Part shown: positions 33,999 through 43,442 of the stretch, in pieces
Numbering within the stretch: the first letter of the stretch is position 1
Layout of the letters: each line of letters begins with the position of its first letter
DNA from: JAGTRB01 sp037439685
Lineage (GTDB): Archaea; Thermoproteota; Bathyarchaeia; TCS64
Length of the DNA: 49,168 nucleotides
Direction: 5' to 3'
Assembly: GCA_037439685.1 (NCBI GenBank)
Contig: JBBIVO010000005.1
Span: forward strand, 1-49,168
Notes under the pieces: model-generated
Databases searched by the model: none
What the model saw: only the letters and a program-made list of their open reading frames with translations
Told to the model about the DNA's origin: nothing
Position numbers and translations under genes: made by a program

Positions 33999-34189
33999 AT
34001 CGGATTCTGGTTTGCTCTAACCCTTAAACAGAGGCCTGCATCACATCGGCCCCTTAACTAAAAACCTTCACGGTGTTTAAACTCCAAAGAGGGACTGTAA
34101 ATTAAGCAGCAGCCTCAAGCGTTTTAGCCATTGAGTTGAAGAGAGGATTAGGCTGGGATATCGCCTAGCTTTTAGGTAGGGAAAATTAT

Positions 34190-35098
34190 TTGGAAATGGG
34201 GGCCATGGGGAAGAGGATCCCAGGATTGGAGGATCGCCTATCTCAGTTGTTGGGGAGGGCGGATGAACTGAGGAAGAGTATCAAGGAGCTAGAGGGGGTA
34301 TTGGAATCCCTGAGGGGTGAGAGGAACCGGCTGAACGAGTCTGTTAGGTCGCTTCGCGTAGAGGCCATGATGTGGCGGGGGGAGAGGGACAAGGCGAACC
34401 TTGAGGCGGCCGAGTTGATGAGGAGGGTAAGGCATCATTATGAAGAGCTGAGGGGGATGCGGATGAGGCTGGAAGAGCTTGAGGCCCTCCTGAGGAAGAG
34501 GGGGAGGCCTCGCCCGAAGAGGGAGATAAGGAGTAAGATAACCCGCCTAGAGTGGGAGGTCTCCACCACCCCAACCCTTGAGATGCTCCCAAGGGAGAAG
34601 GATATTTTGGAGAAAGCGAAGAGGCTCTACCGGGAGCTTAGAGAATCCGAGGAGCTTGAAGAAGAGAAAAACAAGGCGCTAATATTGCTCTCTGAGATAA
34701 AGGCTATAGAGATAAGGATAGGAAACCTTAAAGATGACATAAAAAGACTAAAAGAGGTTAGTAGAGAGAGAAATGAGAAGATGTTTTTATTATATGTTAA
34801 GGCTGATGGGGAGAAGAAAAAAGCAAACAACATTCATTCAAAAATTATCGATAATGTTTCAAAATTGAAAAATCTTAGAGAAGAGCTTAGAAAAGTCTTA
34901 GGAGAGATAAATGAAGTAAAAAGTGAAATTAGAAGTGAGAAAAGGTTGTCTGAAGCGGAGAGAAGGCTTTTAATTATGGAGAGGAAAAAAGAAATAATGG
35001 AAAAGGTTAAAAGAAAATTGGAATCTGGAGGCAAGATCACCCTAGAGGAGCTAAAGATCCTTTACGAAGAAGACCGAGAAGATACCGATGAAACTTAG
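34190..35098 (+). CDS. Coiled-coil protein (COG1340-like)
   Basis: This protein of about 302 residues is almost wholly coiled coil, for example LEDRLSQLLGRADELRKSIK, EELEALLRKRG and NLREELRKVLGEINEVKSEI. A short non-helical break around SKITRLEWEVSTTPTLEMLP is typical of the archaeal COG1340-type family. Possible starts are TTG 34190, ATG 34196 and ATG 34205. Base composition changes inside the gene: codons before about 34650 and after 35030 are GC-rich, while the middle is AT-rich with AAA, AGA and ATT codons. Function unknown; a structural or chromosome-related role is often proposed. Confidence 0.8.
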   Translation: MEMGAMGKRIPGLEDRLSQLLGRADELRKSIKELEGVLESLRGERNRLNESVRSLRVEAMMWRGERDKANLEAAELMRRVRHHYEELRGMRMRLEELEALLRKRGRPRPKREIRSKITRLEWEVSTTPTLEMLPREKDILEKAKRLYRELRESEELEEEKNKALILLSEIKAIEIRIGNLKDDIKRLKEVSRERNEKMFLLYVKADGEKKKANNIHSKIIDNVSKLKNLREELRKVLGEINEVKSEIRSEKRLSEAERRLLIMERKKEIMEKVKRKLESGGKITLEELKILYEEDREDTDET

Positions 35099-35290
35099 GT
35101 TTGCAGTCTGAAAAAACCCAAAGGGATTAATTGAAATTACTGAAACGCGGAGCCCCCCAGAAGGTGGTTCCCCATCCCAAGAAGCAACCCCAAGGATGGT
35201 TCCAGATATTATCTGTGGCCAAGAGGCTCCCTCGAGGTGCCCGATCGATAGACCTTTAATCGGGTCGGGGTATATCTAAGATGGGTTTCC

Positions 35291-36487
35291 ATGGTTAATC
35301 TGAGGATAAGCGTTGATGAGTATAGGAGGCGGATAAGAAGGGCTCGAGCAGAGATGGAGAAGAGAGGGCTTGACGCCCTGCTTATCGTCGGGGAGAAGGG
35401 AATCTTCTACCTCTCAGGCTTCACCCACATAGCAACGGAGAGGCCAGCCGCCCTCCTCGTCCCTCCAGATGGAGAGCTTGTTTTCATGGGCCCCCTCCTC
35501 GAGGCCGACCATCTCAGACATCAGACCGGGTTAATAGGGGAGGTCAGAACCTACCTAGATTATCCAGGGGAGAGGCACCCGATGGAGCTCTTCGCCGAAT
35601 GGCTTAGGGATATGGGATTTTGGAAGGCTAGGATCGGTGCAGACAACCCTGCAGGTGCCACAGGAGCCTATGGTTATACGGGGCCGCCCTTGAACGAGGT
35701 CATGAGCGAGGCCACCTTCGTCAGGGCAGGCGACATAATCTGGGAGATGAGGCTCATCAAGTCGGAGGAGGAGGTCGAACTGATCAGGGAGAGCGCAAAG
35801 TGGGGTAACCTAGCCCACCGGCTCCTCCAAGAGTATACGGCTCCTGGGATGTGGGATGAGGAGGTCTCCCTCACGGCCTCCCTAGAGGCCTCCTCGATCA
35901 TGAAGAAGGCCCTAGGGCCTGAGTATGAGAAGCTTCGGGGAGGACCGCCAGCCTCAGCAGGCTTCAGGGGCCAGGTCGGATGGAAGTCGGCTATGCCCCA
36001 CTCCATCAGCACGGGCAGAGCCATAAGGGTGGGCGATGTCCTAGTAACAGGCGCAGATGCGGATGTCGGAGGCTACCACAGCGAGCTGGAGAGGACCATG
36101 ATCGTCGGGGAGCCGAGCCAGAAGCAGAGGAGGTACTTCGAGGCCATGCTGAGGGCTCAGGAGGCCGCCCTTAAGGCCATGGGCCCAGGAGTTAAATGCA
36201 GCGATGTCGATAGGTCCGCCTACAAAGTGATAGTTGACGCTGGATACGGCGGCCTAATATGCCACCACACCGGACACGGCATAGGGTTGGAGGGGCATGA
36301 GCCCCCATGGCTGGATGTGGGGAACAGCGTCGAGCTGAGGCCGGGGATGGTGGTGAGCTGCGAGCCTGGGATCTACGAGCTCGGATTCGGAGGCTTCCGC
36401 CACTCAGATACGGTGCTGATAACAGAGGAAGGGGTTGAGGTCATCACCTACTATCCGAGGGAGCTGGAAGAGCTCACAATAAGCTGA
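35291..36487 (+). CDS. M24-family (Xaa-Pro peptidase/creatinase-like) protein
   Basis: This 398-residue protein has the creatinase-like N-terminal domain (DALLIVGEKGIFYLSGFT) and the pita-bread domain. In the latter, the usual metal ligands are partly changed: GGYHSELERT has Glu265 where Asp is usual, HTGHGIGLEGHE keeps His329, SCEPGIY keeps Glu358, but GGFRHSDTVLIT has Ser372 where the second Glu should be. Such a site may not hold two metals, as in creatinase, which works without metal. The substrate is therefore uncertain. It precedes nreA on the same strand. Confidence 0.85.
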   Translation: MVNLRISVDEYRRRIRRARAEMEKRGLDALLIVGEKGIFYLSGFTHIATERPAALLVPPDGELVFMGPLLEADHLRHQTGLIGEVRTYLDYPGERHPMELFAEWLRDMGFWKARIGADNPAGATGAYGYTGPPLNEVMSEATFVRAGDIIWEMRLIKSEEEVELIRESAKWGNLAHRLLQEYTAPGMWDEEVSLTASLEASSIMKKALGPEYEKLRGGPPASAGFRGQVGWKSAMPHSISTGRAIRVGDVLVTGADADVGGYHSELERTMIVGEPSQKQRRYFEAMLRAQEAALKAMGPGVKCSDVDRSAYKVIVDAGYGGLICHHTGHGIGLEGHEPPWLDVGNSVELRPGMVVSCEPGIYELGFGGFRHSDTVLITEEGVEVITYYPRELEELTIS

Positions 36488-36503
36488 CCATCCATAAGGC
36501 TCC

Positions 36504-36514
36504 AAAATATATTT
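36504..36514 (+). promoter_or_regulatory. Probable TATA box of nreA
   Basis: An AATATATTTAA-like stretch about 40 nt before TTG 36551; a transcription start near 36537 would follow. Confidence 0.45.
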
Positions 36515-36550
36515 AATCTCTTCAGCCGCAGTTCATAATCAGGTAGTATA

Positions 36551-37900
36551 TTGCCGAAGCGTATCTCGAAAAGGATCGGGGTTTTGAACAACGTTTGGCT
36601 GAGGGAGCTCTCTTCATCCGACCCAAGGCTGGGAGTCGACCTTGACTATTCGCCTAAGCATCTAAGGCTCCAGGCTCCTCCTGGAAGCCTCTGCATCGTC
36701 TGCAAGGGCTCAAAGCTCCTATGTGGAAAGGCGAGCTGCCCCGTCATCTCCCGTCTGGCCTCTCAGCTAAGGATGCGGAGGGGCTTGGAGGGGTTGACCC
36801 TGGAGGGCTCCTCTCCTCCAAGCGTCTTCGTAGGTCGCTTCGGCTATCCTTATGTGTACATAGGCCCCATGGCTCCCCCCTATCTTGGGGACACCTCGAT
36901 CCTAGACTCCCCTGAGAGCTGGTTTGGAAGGGGCATCGACGAGATAATAGAGTTCAGAACCCAACTCGTGAGGGGGATGTATAGGACCCATGTGAGAAGA
37001 CCAAACAGGCCCGACAGGATACTTGAGAAGACCAGGGAGTTGGCCCTGGCAGATAGCCATGTAGAGACCGAGATGAGCCTCAGGAGGCCCCCCCAGAGCA
37101 GATTCTACTTGGATGACGACGTCCAGCCCCTAGGCCCCTCAGCACCCCTAAAGGGGCTGGAGATAGGAGATCCCAGGTGGAATAGGTACATGGAGAAGGC
37201 CTACTATGATACTGACCTAAGGGCCTCTGAAGCCATAATGAGGCTTTACAATGCCGATGTACCCTTGACCCAGATCCAGAGGGCCTTCAGCCTCGGAAGC
37301 TTCGGGATAGAGAGGAGGAGGAGGCTGGTCCCCACCCGCTGGAGCATCACGGCCATAGATGACATGGTCTCCAAGGAGCTGGCTGAGAGGGTTAAGGATT
37401 ACCCCCTCCTAAACCACTTCGAGGTCTACGAGTCGAACTATCTTGGAAACAGGTTCATAGTCATCCTAGTCCCAGATGCATGGGGCTATGAGGCCTATGA
37501 GGCCTGGTATCCCCAGACCCTTTGGAACCCCTCCTCCCATCATATAGCCATAGTGACTGACTGGGAGGGCCCCCCCGGAAGGAGCAGTTACGCCTCGATG
37601 GGGGGATGCTACTATGCCGGTAGGCTTGCGGTGCTGGAGCACCTGGTGAGGGTTAGGCGCCAGGCGAGGATCTTCATCCTCAGGGAGGCCTACCCGGACT
37701 ATATCCTCCCAGTTGGGGTCTGGCAGGTGAGGGAGAATGTTAGGAACGCGGTGAGGCAGCCCCCTAGAAGGTTCAACTCCCTAAGTGAAGCCCTAAGACA
37801 CGCGAAGGAGAGGCTCAGCATACCCCTGGAGCACTGGTTGAACTCGGGTTTCCTACTGAGGCATACCCTGAACCAGAGAAAGATCACCGAGTTTCTATGA
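36551..37900 (+). CDS. nreA: DNA repair protein NreA
   Basis: This 449-residue protein has an N-terminal zinc motif CIVCKGSKLLCGKASC and the conserved NreA blocks SPPSVFVGRFGYPYVYIGPM, AFSLGSFGIERRRRLVPTRW and SIDD-like ITAIDDMVSKEL. It ends QRKITEFL, a perfect PCNA-interacting (PIP) motif at the extreme C-terminus, as found in archaeal Nre proteins that act in repair of DNA-damage such as mitomycin lesions. The start is TTG 36551 with an AGGT site upstream. It sits directly before pheS-pheT. Confidence 0.93.
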   Translation: MPKRISKRIGVLNNVWLRELSSSDPRLGVDLDYSPKHLRLQAPPGSLCIVCKGSKLLCGKASCPVISRLASQLRMRRGLEGLTLEGSSPPSVFVGRFGYPYVYIGPMAPPYLGDTSILDSPESWFGRGIDEIIEFRTQLVRGMYRTHVRRPNRPDRILEKTRELALADSHVETEMSLRRPPQSRFYLDDDVQPLGPSAPLKGLEIGDPRWNRYMEKAYYDTDLRASEAIMRLYNADVPLTQIQRAFSLGSFGIERRRRLVPTRWSITAIDDMVSKELAERVKDYPLLNHFEVYESNYLGNRFIVILVPDAWGYEAYEAWYPQTLWNPSSHHIAIVTDWEGPPGRSSYASMGGCYYAGRLAVLEHLVRVRRQARIFILREAYPDYILPVGVWQVRENVRNAVRQPPRRFNSLSEALRHAKERLSIPLEHWLNSGFLLRHTLNQRKITEFL

Positions 37901-37938
37901 AGATTTTAAAGCATCTCCACCCTCCTTAATGGTGTTCG

Positions 37939-39468
37939 GTGAGGCCCTTGGATCCCAAGCATATGGCTTCAAGTCTCCACGAGAATGAGAGGAAGATATT
38001 AAGGGTCCTCCATGAACGGAAGGCCGCCACGGTTGAGGAGATCAGCCTAGCCTCGGAGCTGAACAGGGACGCCGTGGAGAAGGCATGCGCCTGGGCTGAG
38101 GCTAAGGGCATAGTAACGGTTGAGAGGAGGAGCCGAGGCCTCTTCCACCTGTCTAGTGAGGGGGCAAGATACGCGGAGGAGGGGCTGCCCGAGAAGAGGC
38201 TTATCAGGATGGTGCTAGAGGGCTGCAGGGAGATTGAAACCCTAAAGGAGGTCTTCCCCCTCCTGAACATAGCCCTCATATGGGCTAGAAGAAACAGATG
38301 GGCCGAGATAAGGGATGGAAGGCTCGAGCCGACAAGGGAAGGGATCGAGGCCTCAACCAAAGAGACCGCGGATGAGGGGATCCTCCAGAGGCTGAGAGGA
38401 GGCCCGGTAGGCGAGGAGGAGCTGGAAGAAGGTTTGAAGGGCAGACTCGACCTCCTCACCAGGCGGGGCCTGATCCAGAGATACGAGAAGGTGGAGAAGG
38501 TGGCTAGGCTGACGGAGCTGGGAGAGAGCCTAATACCATTCCTAGAGGAGGCTGAGGTTATCGCCCAGCTGACCCCTGAGCACCTTCGCACCAGATCATG
38601 GGCTAAGGCCACCTTCCAGAGATACGACGTGAACCTTCCAGCTCCTAGGATATACCCAGGCAAGAGGCACTTCGTCAGCCAGGTCATAGACTATATACGC
38701 CGATTCTGGGTGGAGCTCGGCTTCAGGGAGATGAAGGGTCCCATCCTGGAACTAGCCTTCTGGAACTTCGACGCCCTCTTCCAGCCCCAAGACCATCCCG
38801 CCAGGGACCTCGCCGACACCTTCTACATGAGGACGCCTAGGAGCGGAAGGCTCCCAGACCCAGAACTCGTGAGGAGGGTTGAGGAGACCCACGAGTACGG
38901 TTGGACCACCGGCTCCACCGGGTGGGGCTATGATTGGGATCCTGAGCTCGCTAGGAGGTGCTGCCTACGAACCCACACCACCAGCCTCTCAGCCCTGGCG
39001 ATATCCAGGTTGAGGGAGGAGGATCTCCCCGCAAAGTTCTTCTCCGTCGGGAGGGTCTTCAGGAACGAGACCATCGACTGGAACCACCTGATAGAGTTCT
39101 ACCAGACCGATGGGATAGTGGTCGGGGATGGGGTCACATTCCGCCACATGCTTGGATACCTCAAGGAGTACCTTGAAAGGATGGGGGTTGAAAGGTTCAG
39201 GTTCAGGCCTGGATACTTCCCCTACACCGAGATGTCCCTAGAGGCAGAGGTCTGGGTCGAGGAGAAGCAGTCCTGGATGGAGCTATTCGGAGCTGGGATG
39301 TTCAGACCCGAGGTCGTGAAGCCCCTCTTCGGAAGGGAGGTGCCCGTCCTCGCCTGGGGTCCGGGGTTCGACCGTATCGTGATGAGGCACTATGGGATCA
39401 ACGACCTGAGGAGGCTCTACAGCAACGACCTGGGACAGCTCAGAGAGGCGAAGATCTGGCTGAGGTGA
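37939..39468 (+). CDS. pheS: Phenylalanyl-tRNA synthetase alpha subunit
   Basis: This 509-residue class II synthetase subunit has an N-terminal winged-helix tRNA-binding part (NERKILRVLHERKAATVEEI) and the catalytic domain: LGFREMKGPILELAFWNFDA, FQPQDHPARDLADTFYM, the motif 2 FFSVGRVFRNETID and motif 3 GPGFDRIVM. GTG 37939 gives the longest form; ATG 37963 (MASSLHENERK) is equally plausible. It charges tRNA-Phe together with PheT, whose gene follows by a few bases. Confidence 0.96.
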   Translation: MRPLDPKHMASSLHENERKILRVLHERKAATVEEISLASELNRDAVEKACAWAEAKGIVTVERRSRGLFHLSSEGARYAEEGLPEKRLIRMVLEGCREIETLKEVFPLLNIALIWARRNRWAEIRDGRLEPTREGIEASTKETADEGILQRLRGGPVGEEELEEGLKGRLDLLTRRGLIQRYEKVEKVARLTELGESLIPFLEEAEVIAQLTPEHLRTRSWAKATFQRYDVNLPAPRIYPGKRHFVSQVIDYIRRFWVELGFREMKGPILELAFWNFDALFQPQDHPARDLADTFYMRTPRSGRLPDPELVRRVEETHEYGWTTGSTGWGYDWDPELARRCCLRTHTTSLSALAISRLREEDLPAKFFSVGRVFRNETIDWNHLIEFYQTDGIVVGDGVTFRHMLGYLKEYLERMGVERFRFRPGYFPYTEMSLEAEVWVEEKQSWMELFGAGMFRPEVVKPLFGREVPVLAWGPGFDRIVMRHYGINDLRRLYSNDLGQLREAKIWLR

Positions 39469-39489
39469 GGTGGAATACCCGTAATAGAA

Positions 39490-41145
39490 GTGAAACTTAC
39501 TGACTTTCAAGAGATGCTCGGAGCAACGGTGAAGCTAGAGGAGGTCAGGGAGGCCTTGCCCATGATGGGGGTCTCATGGGAGGGGGAGACCGAGGACGGG
39601 TTCATCATAGAGGTCTTCCCAAACAGGCCTGACATGCTCTCTGTCGAGGGGCTGGCCAGGGCCTACGCCTCCTTCACAGGTCTGAGAAGGGGGCTTAGAG
39701 TCTACGAGGCTAGGGCCTCAGATTACACCGTCATCGTCGAGAGGAGGGTTGAGGCTGTCAGGCCCTACTTCGCCTCAGCTGTTCTCAGGGGGATTGAGTT
39801 CGACGACGCCCTCATAAGGTCGATAATCCAGATGCAGGAGAAGCTCCACATCACCCATGGGAGGAGGAGGAGGAAGGTCTCCATAGGCCTCCACGACCTC
39901 GAGCCCATAAGGTTTCCGGTCACCTATACCACCCGCCCGAAGGGCTTCAGGTTCAGGCCCCTTGGCGAGAGGGGAGAGATGAGCCTTGAGGAGATCTTGA
40001 CGGGCACGTCGAAGGGTTTGGAGTACGGCTGGATCCTCGAGGGGAAGGAGGAGTACCCCATCCTTATGGACTCTAGGGGCATGGTTCTCTCGATGCCCCC
40101 CATAATCAACTCAGAGCACACCCGGATAGATGAGGCTACGGACAGCATCTTCGTCGACGTCACCTCCACCGACTGGAGGGCCATGAACGAGGTCTTGAAC
40201 ATCATAGTCACAACCTTCGCAGACCATGGGGCAGAGATCTACAGGGTCTCCAACAGGTACCACGACAAGGCGGTGGACACCCCGATCCTCTCCCCCAAGG
40301 AGATAGAGCTGGACCCGAAGTATGTCAATGGGCTTCTAGGCCTGGAGCTGAGGGATTGGGAGATCGCCTCATATCTGGAGGCCATGGGCCACGGCGTGGA
40401 GATCGGAAACCCGTTAAGGGTTCTCATGCCATGCTACAGGACGGATATAATGCATCCCATAGACCTCGTTGAGGATGTGGCTATAGCCTACGGGTACAAC
40501 AGGTTCATCCCAGAGATCCCATCGATATCCTCCCCGGCGGGGGAAGACCCCCTGGAGGTCTTCTGCAGGCGCTTGAGGGACTTCATGGTCGGCTTCGGCC
40601 TCCTGGAGACCATGACCTTCATGATGACGAACAGGAGAAACCTATTCGAAAGGATGTGCATGCCCCCTGAGCCCGTCGCTGAGACGGAGAATCCCAAGAC
40701 TGAGGAGTACACCATCCTCAGGAACAGGCTTCTCCCAAGCCTAATGGAGGTCCTCAGCGCGAACAAGCATAACCCATACCCTCAGAACATCTTCGAGGTT
40801 GGGGAGGTGATCCTGCTGGATGATGGGGAGGACACCGGGGCCAGGACTGCGAAGAGGCTAGCGGTCGCCCTCTGCCACTCCAGGGCCAACTTCTCAGAGA
40901 TAAAGGCCCTTATGGAGTCCACCTTCAGAAACCTAGGCCTATTCGAGTTCGAGGTGGAGACCTCCAGCCTCCCATGCCTCATAGAGGGGAGGGGGATGGA
41001 GGCGAAGATAGGCGGCAAACCCGTCTGCTGGGCGGGTGAGATCAGGCCGGAGGTGCTCGATAACTGGGGCCTAGAGATGCCGGTTGCGGGCCTAGAGATG
41101 GATGTCGACGCCCTCTACGAACTGACCCTCAAGACGGGAAGGTGA
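39490..41145 (+). CDS. pheT: Phenylalanyl-tRNA synthetase beta subunit
   Basis: This protein of about 551 residues is the archaeal/eukaryotic-length PheT: FIIEVFPNRPDMLSVEGLAR near residue 37, a B3/B4 editing domain around VSIGLHDLEPIRFPVTYTTR, and the catalytic-like domain after VEDVAIAYGYNRFIPEIP. GTG 39490 is the first standard start codon. However, family members normally begin Met-Pro, and an in-frame ATA-CCC-GTA-ATA-GAA at 39475 would give this, with GAGGTG seven bases before it. The start may therefore be a rare AUA codon or a sequence change. It forms an operon with pheS. Confidence 0.95.
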   Translation: MKLTDFQEMLGATVKLEEVREALPMMGVSWEGETEDGFIIEVFPNRPDMLSVEGLARAYASFTGLRRGLRVYEARASDYTVIVERRVEAVRPYFASAVLRGIEFDDALIRSIIQMQEKLHITHGRRRRKVSIGLHDLEPIRFPVTYTTRPKGFRFRPLGERGEMSLEEILTGTSKGLEYGWILEGKEEYPILMDSRGMVLSMPPIINSEHTRIDEATDSIFVDVTSTDWRAMNEVLNIIVTTFADHGAEIYRVSNRYHDKAVDTPILSPKEIELDPKYVNGLLGLELRDWEIASYLEAMGHGVEIGNPLRVLMPCYRTDIMHPIDLVEDVAIAYGYNRFIPEIPSISSPAGEDPLEVFCRRLRDFMVGFGLLETMTFMMTNRRNLFERMCMPPEPVAETENPKTEEYTILRNRLLPSLMEVLSANKHNPYPQNIFEVGEVILLDDGEDTGARTAKRLAVALCHSRANFSEIKALMESTFRNLGLFEFEVETSSLPCLIEGRGMEAKIGGKPVCWAGEIRPEVLDNWGLEMPVAGLEMDVDALYELTLKTGR

Positions 41146-41222
41146 CCCTCCGAGAATGTCTCCCCCTATAAGGTTGAAGCCCGTCTTTATCCCATCAAAT
41201 CGGTTAGGAGGATCTCAATCCC

Positions 41223-42092
41223 ATGAGCTGGGGGCCTAGGGTGCCTCCTCATGCGGTCCTCGCCGTGAGCGTGGCCGCGGTCTCAACGGCCTCCATCCTC
41301 ATAAGGATGAGCTCGGCGCCTCCCCTCGCCATAGCCGCCTACCGAATGATCATCTCCACCCTTATCCTCCTCCCCCTCTTCATCCTCCTCGGAGGGCCTC
41401 GGAGGCTGGTGGCGGTTGATCCAAACCTTCCCCTGAAGTTGATGGGCGTCGGCCTTTTCCTAGCCCTCCACTTCGCCACCTGGATAAGCAGCCTCAGCCT
41501 CACCTCCGTAACGAGCTCGGTGATCTTCGTCCACCTCGACCCCATATTCGTCGCCTTCCTATCTCACCTCCTCCTCGGGGAGAGGATTAGGAGGCGTATG
41601 CTCCTAGGCATCATCATGGCCTTCTCGGGGGCGACCGCCATAGCCATAGGAGACCTAGGCCTGGGAGAGACCAATCTACAGGGCGACCTACTCGCCCTCA
41701 TCGGGGCGCTCATGCTCGGCCTCTACATCATAAGCGGGAGGAGGCTGAGGCAGTCTCTGGATCTCCTCACCTATGTTGTCCCGGTCTACGCCACATCCGC
41801 CACATTCCTCGCGGTCGGATGCCTCATCTTGGGAGTTCCATTCACTTATCCTCCGAGGGAGTACCTCATCTTCACCGCCATAGCGATAGTTCCCATGATC
41901 TTCGGCCACACCCTCTACAACTGGGCTCTCAGATACCTCAAAGCCTCGACGGTATCGACGAGCCTCTTAGGAGAGCCCGTAGGTGCATCCATACTCGCCT
42001 TCCTAATCCTCGGAGAGAAGCCCACACCCATGGTCCTCTTGGGAGCCCTCATAACACTGACAGGGATTTACATCTGCATTATATGGAGCTAA
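41223..42092 (+). CDS. EamA/DMT-family membrane transporter
   Basis: This 289-residue protein has about ten hydrophobic helices in two related halves, each with the EamA pattern: AVSTASILIRMSSAPPLAIA, ALHFATWISSLSLTSVTSSV in the first and GHTLYNWALRYLKASTVSTS, LLGEPVGASILAFLILGE in the second. DMT proteins export metabolites or amino acids across the membrane. The substrate is unknown. It lies 77 bp after pheT, probably with its own promoter. Confidence 0.9.
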   Translation: MSWGPRVPPHAVLAVSVAAVSTASILIRMSSAPPLAIAAYRMIISTLILLPLFILLGGPRRLVAVDPNLPLKLMGVGLFLALHFATWISSLSLTSVTSSVIFVHLDPIFVAFLSHLLLGERIRRRMLLGIIMAFSGATAIAIGDLGLGETNLQGDLLALIGALMLGLYIISGRRLRQSLDLLTYVVPVYATSATFLAVGCLILGVPFTYPPREYLIFTAIAIVPMIFGHTLYNWALRYLKASTVSTSLLGEPVGASILAFLILGEKPTPMVLLGALITLTGIYICIIWS

Positions 42093-42749
42093 AAAGATCA
42101 AGGAAAATTATGAAGACAATTATGAAACGCACTTATTCTAAAAAGTTTGAAAATCAAAGATAAATAAACAATATAAATCTAAATTAAAATGAAATAGATT
42201 AGTAAGGGAATAAAGAATGAAACATCACATATGAAGATTCATGAAATAAGGACTTAGTAAGAAGGCTCTTCAACCTCGAGGGCAGAGACTGGAGGCTAAT
42301 GCCGTGAAATATTGTAGGTTTGAGGAAATTCTCAGCTATCCCCTCTGTTCGGGAAGATTATTTCTCTATAGGGCAGGCTGGATAAATTTGATAAAAGCGG
42401 CACTGATGCAGATGGAGATATCTGCACGAAATAACATTTTATGATGGAATAATAAATGTTGAAATGCTTGAAATAGAAGTGAGAAAAGTTAAAGAATATA
42501 TAAATGATGTGGATAAAATTGTTAAAGTTTAAATAATAAAATCCAAGTGAGCAAAAGATTTCCATAGAGCATTTCATTGAAAGGCTCTTAATAGCGCATA
42601 TATTGGTTACGTTGCATACTCTCTCTATTATCATCCCCCAGTTCTATGGCAACCCAGATATGCTTATGTCCATGAAGCCCTACTGGTGGACTTTCCCCCC
42701 ACTTTGAGAGGTCCCCCGTTAGGCCTCTTCAGCTCATATGCAGAGGGTT
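42093..42749. other. AT-rich stretch with decayed coding traces
   Basis: No intact gene is present. Two plus-strand pieces look like former coding sequence: DKFDKSGTDADGDICTK (about 42380-42430), calcium-loop-like, and MLEIEVRKVKEYINDVDKIV (about 42460-42530), each ended by a stop. The AT content is much higher than in the flanks. They may be remains of one gene; no family assigned. Confidence 0.35.
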
Positions 42750-43410
42750 TTACTCCCTCTCATCCCTGGGAGGGCTCTGCCTCCTCCCGACCAGTTCGTC
42801 GAAGGACTCATGGAAGAAGAACCATATGGCGAAGACCCTATGGAGATACCGACGCCTAGGGAGAGGCCCCCTATGAGCCCGTTCTTTACATGTTCGCTGA
42901 GGGCTGTGATGTCCACGAGCATCGCGGTCACCAGAAGAAGGACTATGAACATGGCATAGCTCCTTAGCCTTGCCTCAATCCTGATCCTTCCCACCATGGA
43001 GTTGAATATGGCTAGTAGGATCATGGCTAGGCCTATGACGCTGATGACCCTCGCCCCGTAGGCTAGGACCTCATTCATCAAGTGTAGGTGTTGGGGTGGG
43101 AGGAAGAGGCCTGCCACCGCGTAGATGGAGATGAGGAAGATGCCTAGATCCGCTAGGAAGATTATTAGGCTGTCTATGGAGAAGGGGGGGAGAAGCCGGA
43201 TAGTTGCTTGAACATCTCATCCAGCTTTGCGAGGGCGAGGAGCCTTCTGAATGAGAGGTTCACAATCCTGATCCCCATGAGGGTGAGGGCTAATATCACC
43301 AGCGAAACCAACAATTTCGGAAGTAGCCTGACGACCTCCCCAGCTATCTGGAAGAGAACCTCCACGAAGACCCTGAAGAGATCTTGGGCGGCCAAGAGGA
43401 GCCCTCCCAC
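42750..43410 (-). pseudogene. Four-helix membrane protein (mechanosensitive-channel-like) with two frameshifts
   Basis: The first part, from GTG 43410, reads LFRVFVEVLFQIAGEVVRLL and KLLVSLVILALTLMGIRIVN. The frame breaks in a run of seven G (43184-43190). One added base restores IDSLIIFLADLGIFLISIYA and the next part (NEVLAYGARVISVIGLAMIL, EARLRSYAMFIVLLLVTAML). A second break near 42837 separates GLSLGVGISIG from VFAIWFFFHESFDELVG and a short charged end at 42750. Helix order resembles the small 'conserved TM helix' channel-related proteins. Either a pseudogene or two missed bases in G runs. Confidence 0.6.
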
Positions 43411-43442
43411 CCTAGACCAATGCGGCTCTAATAAAGATTCAC

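Noticed and set aside
42332..42634. 100-codon minus-strand open frame rich in Phe, Ile and Asn
   Set aside because: It is a by-product of AT-rich DNA; the plus strand shows better coding traces there.
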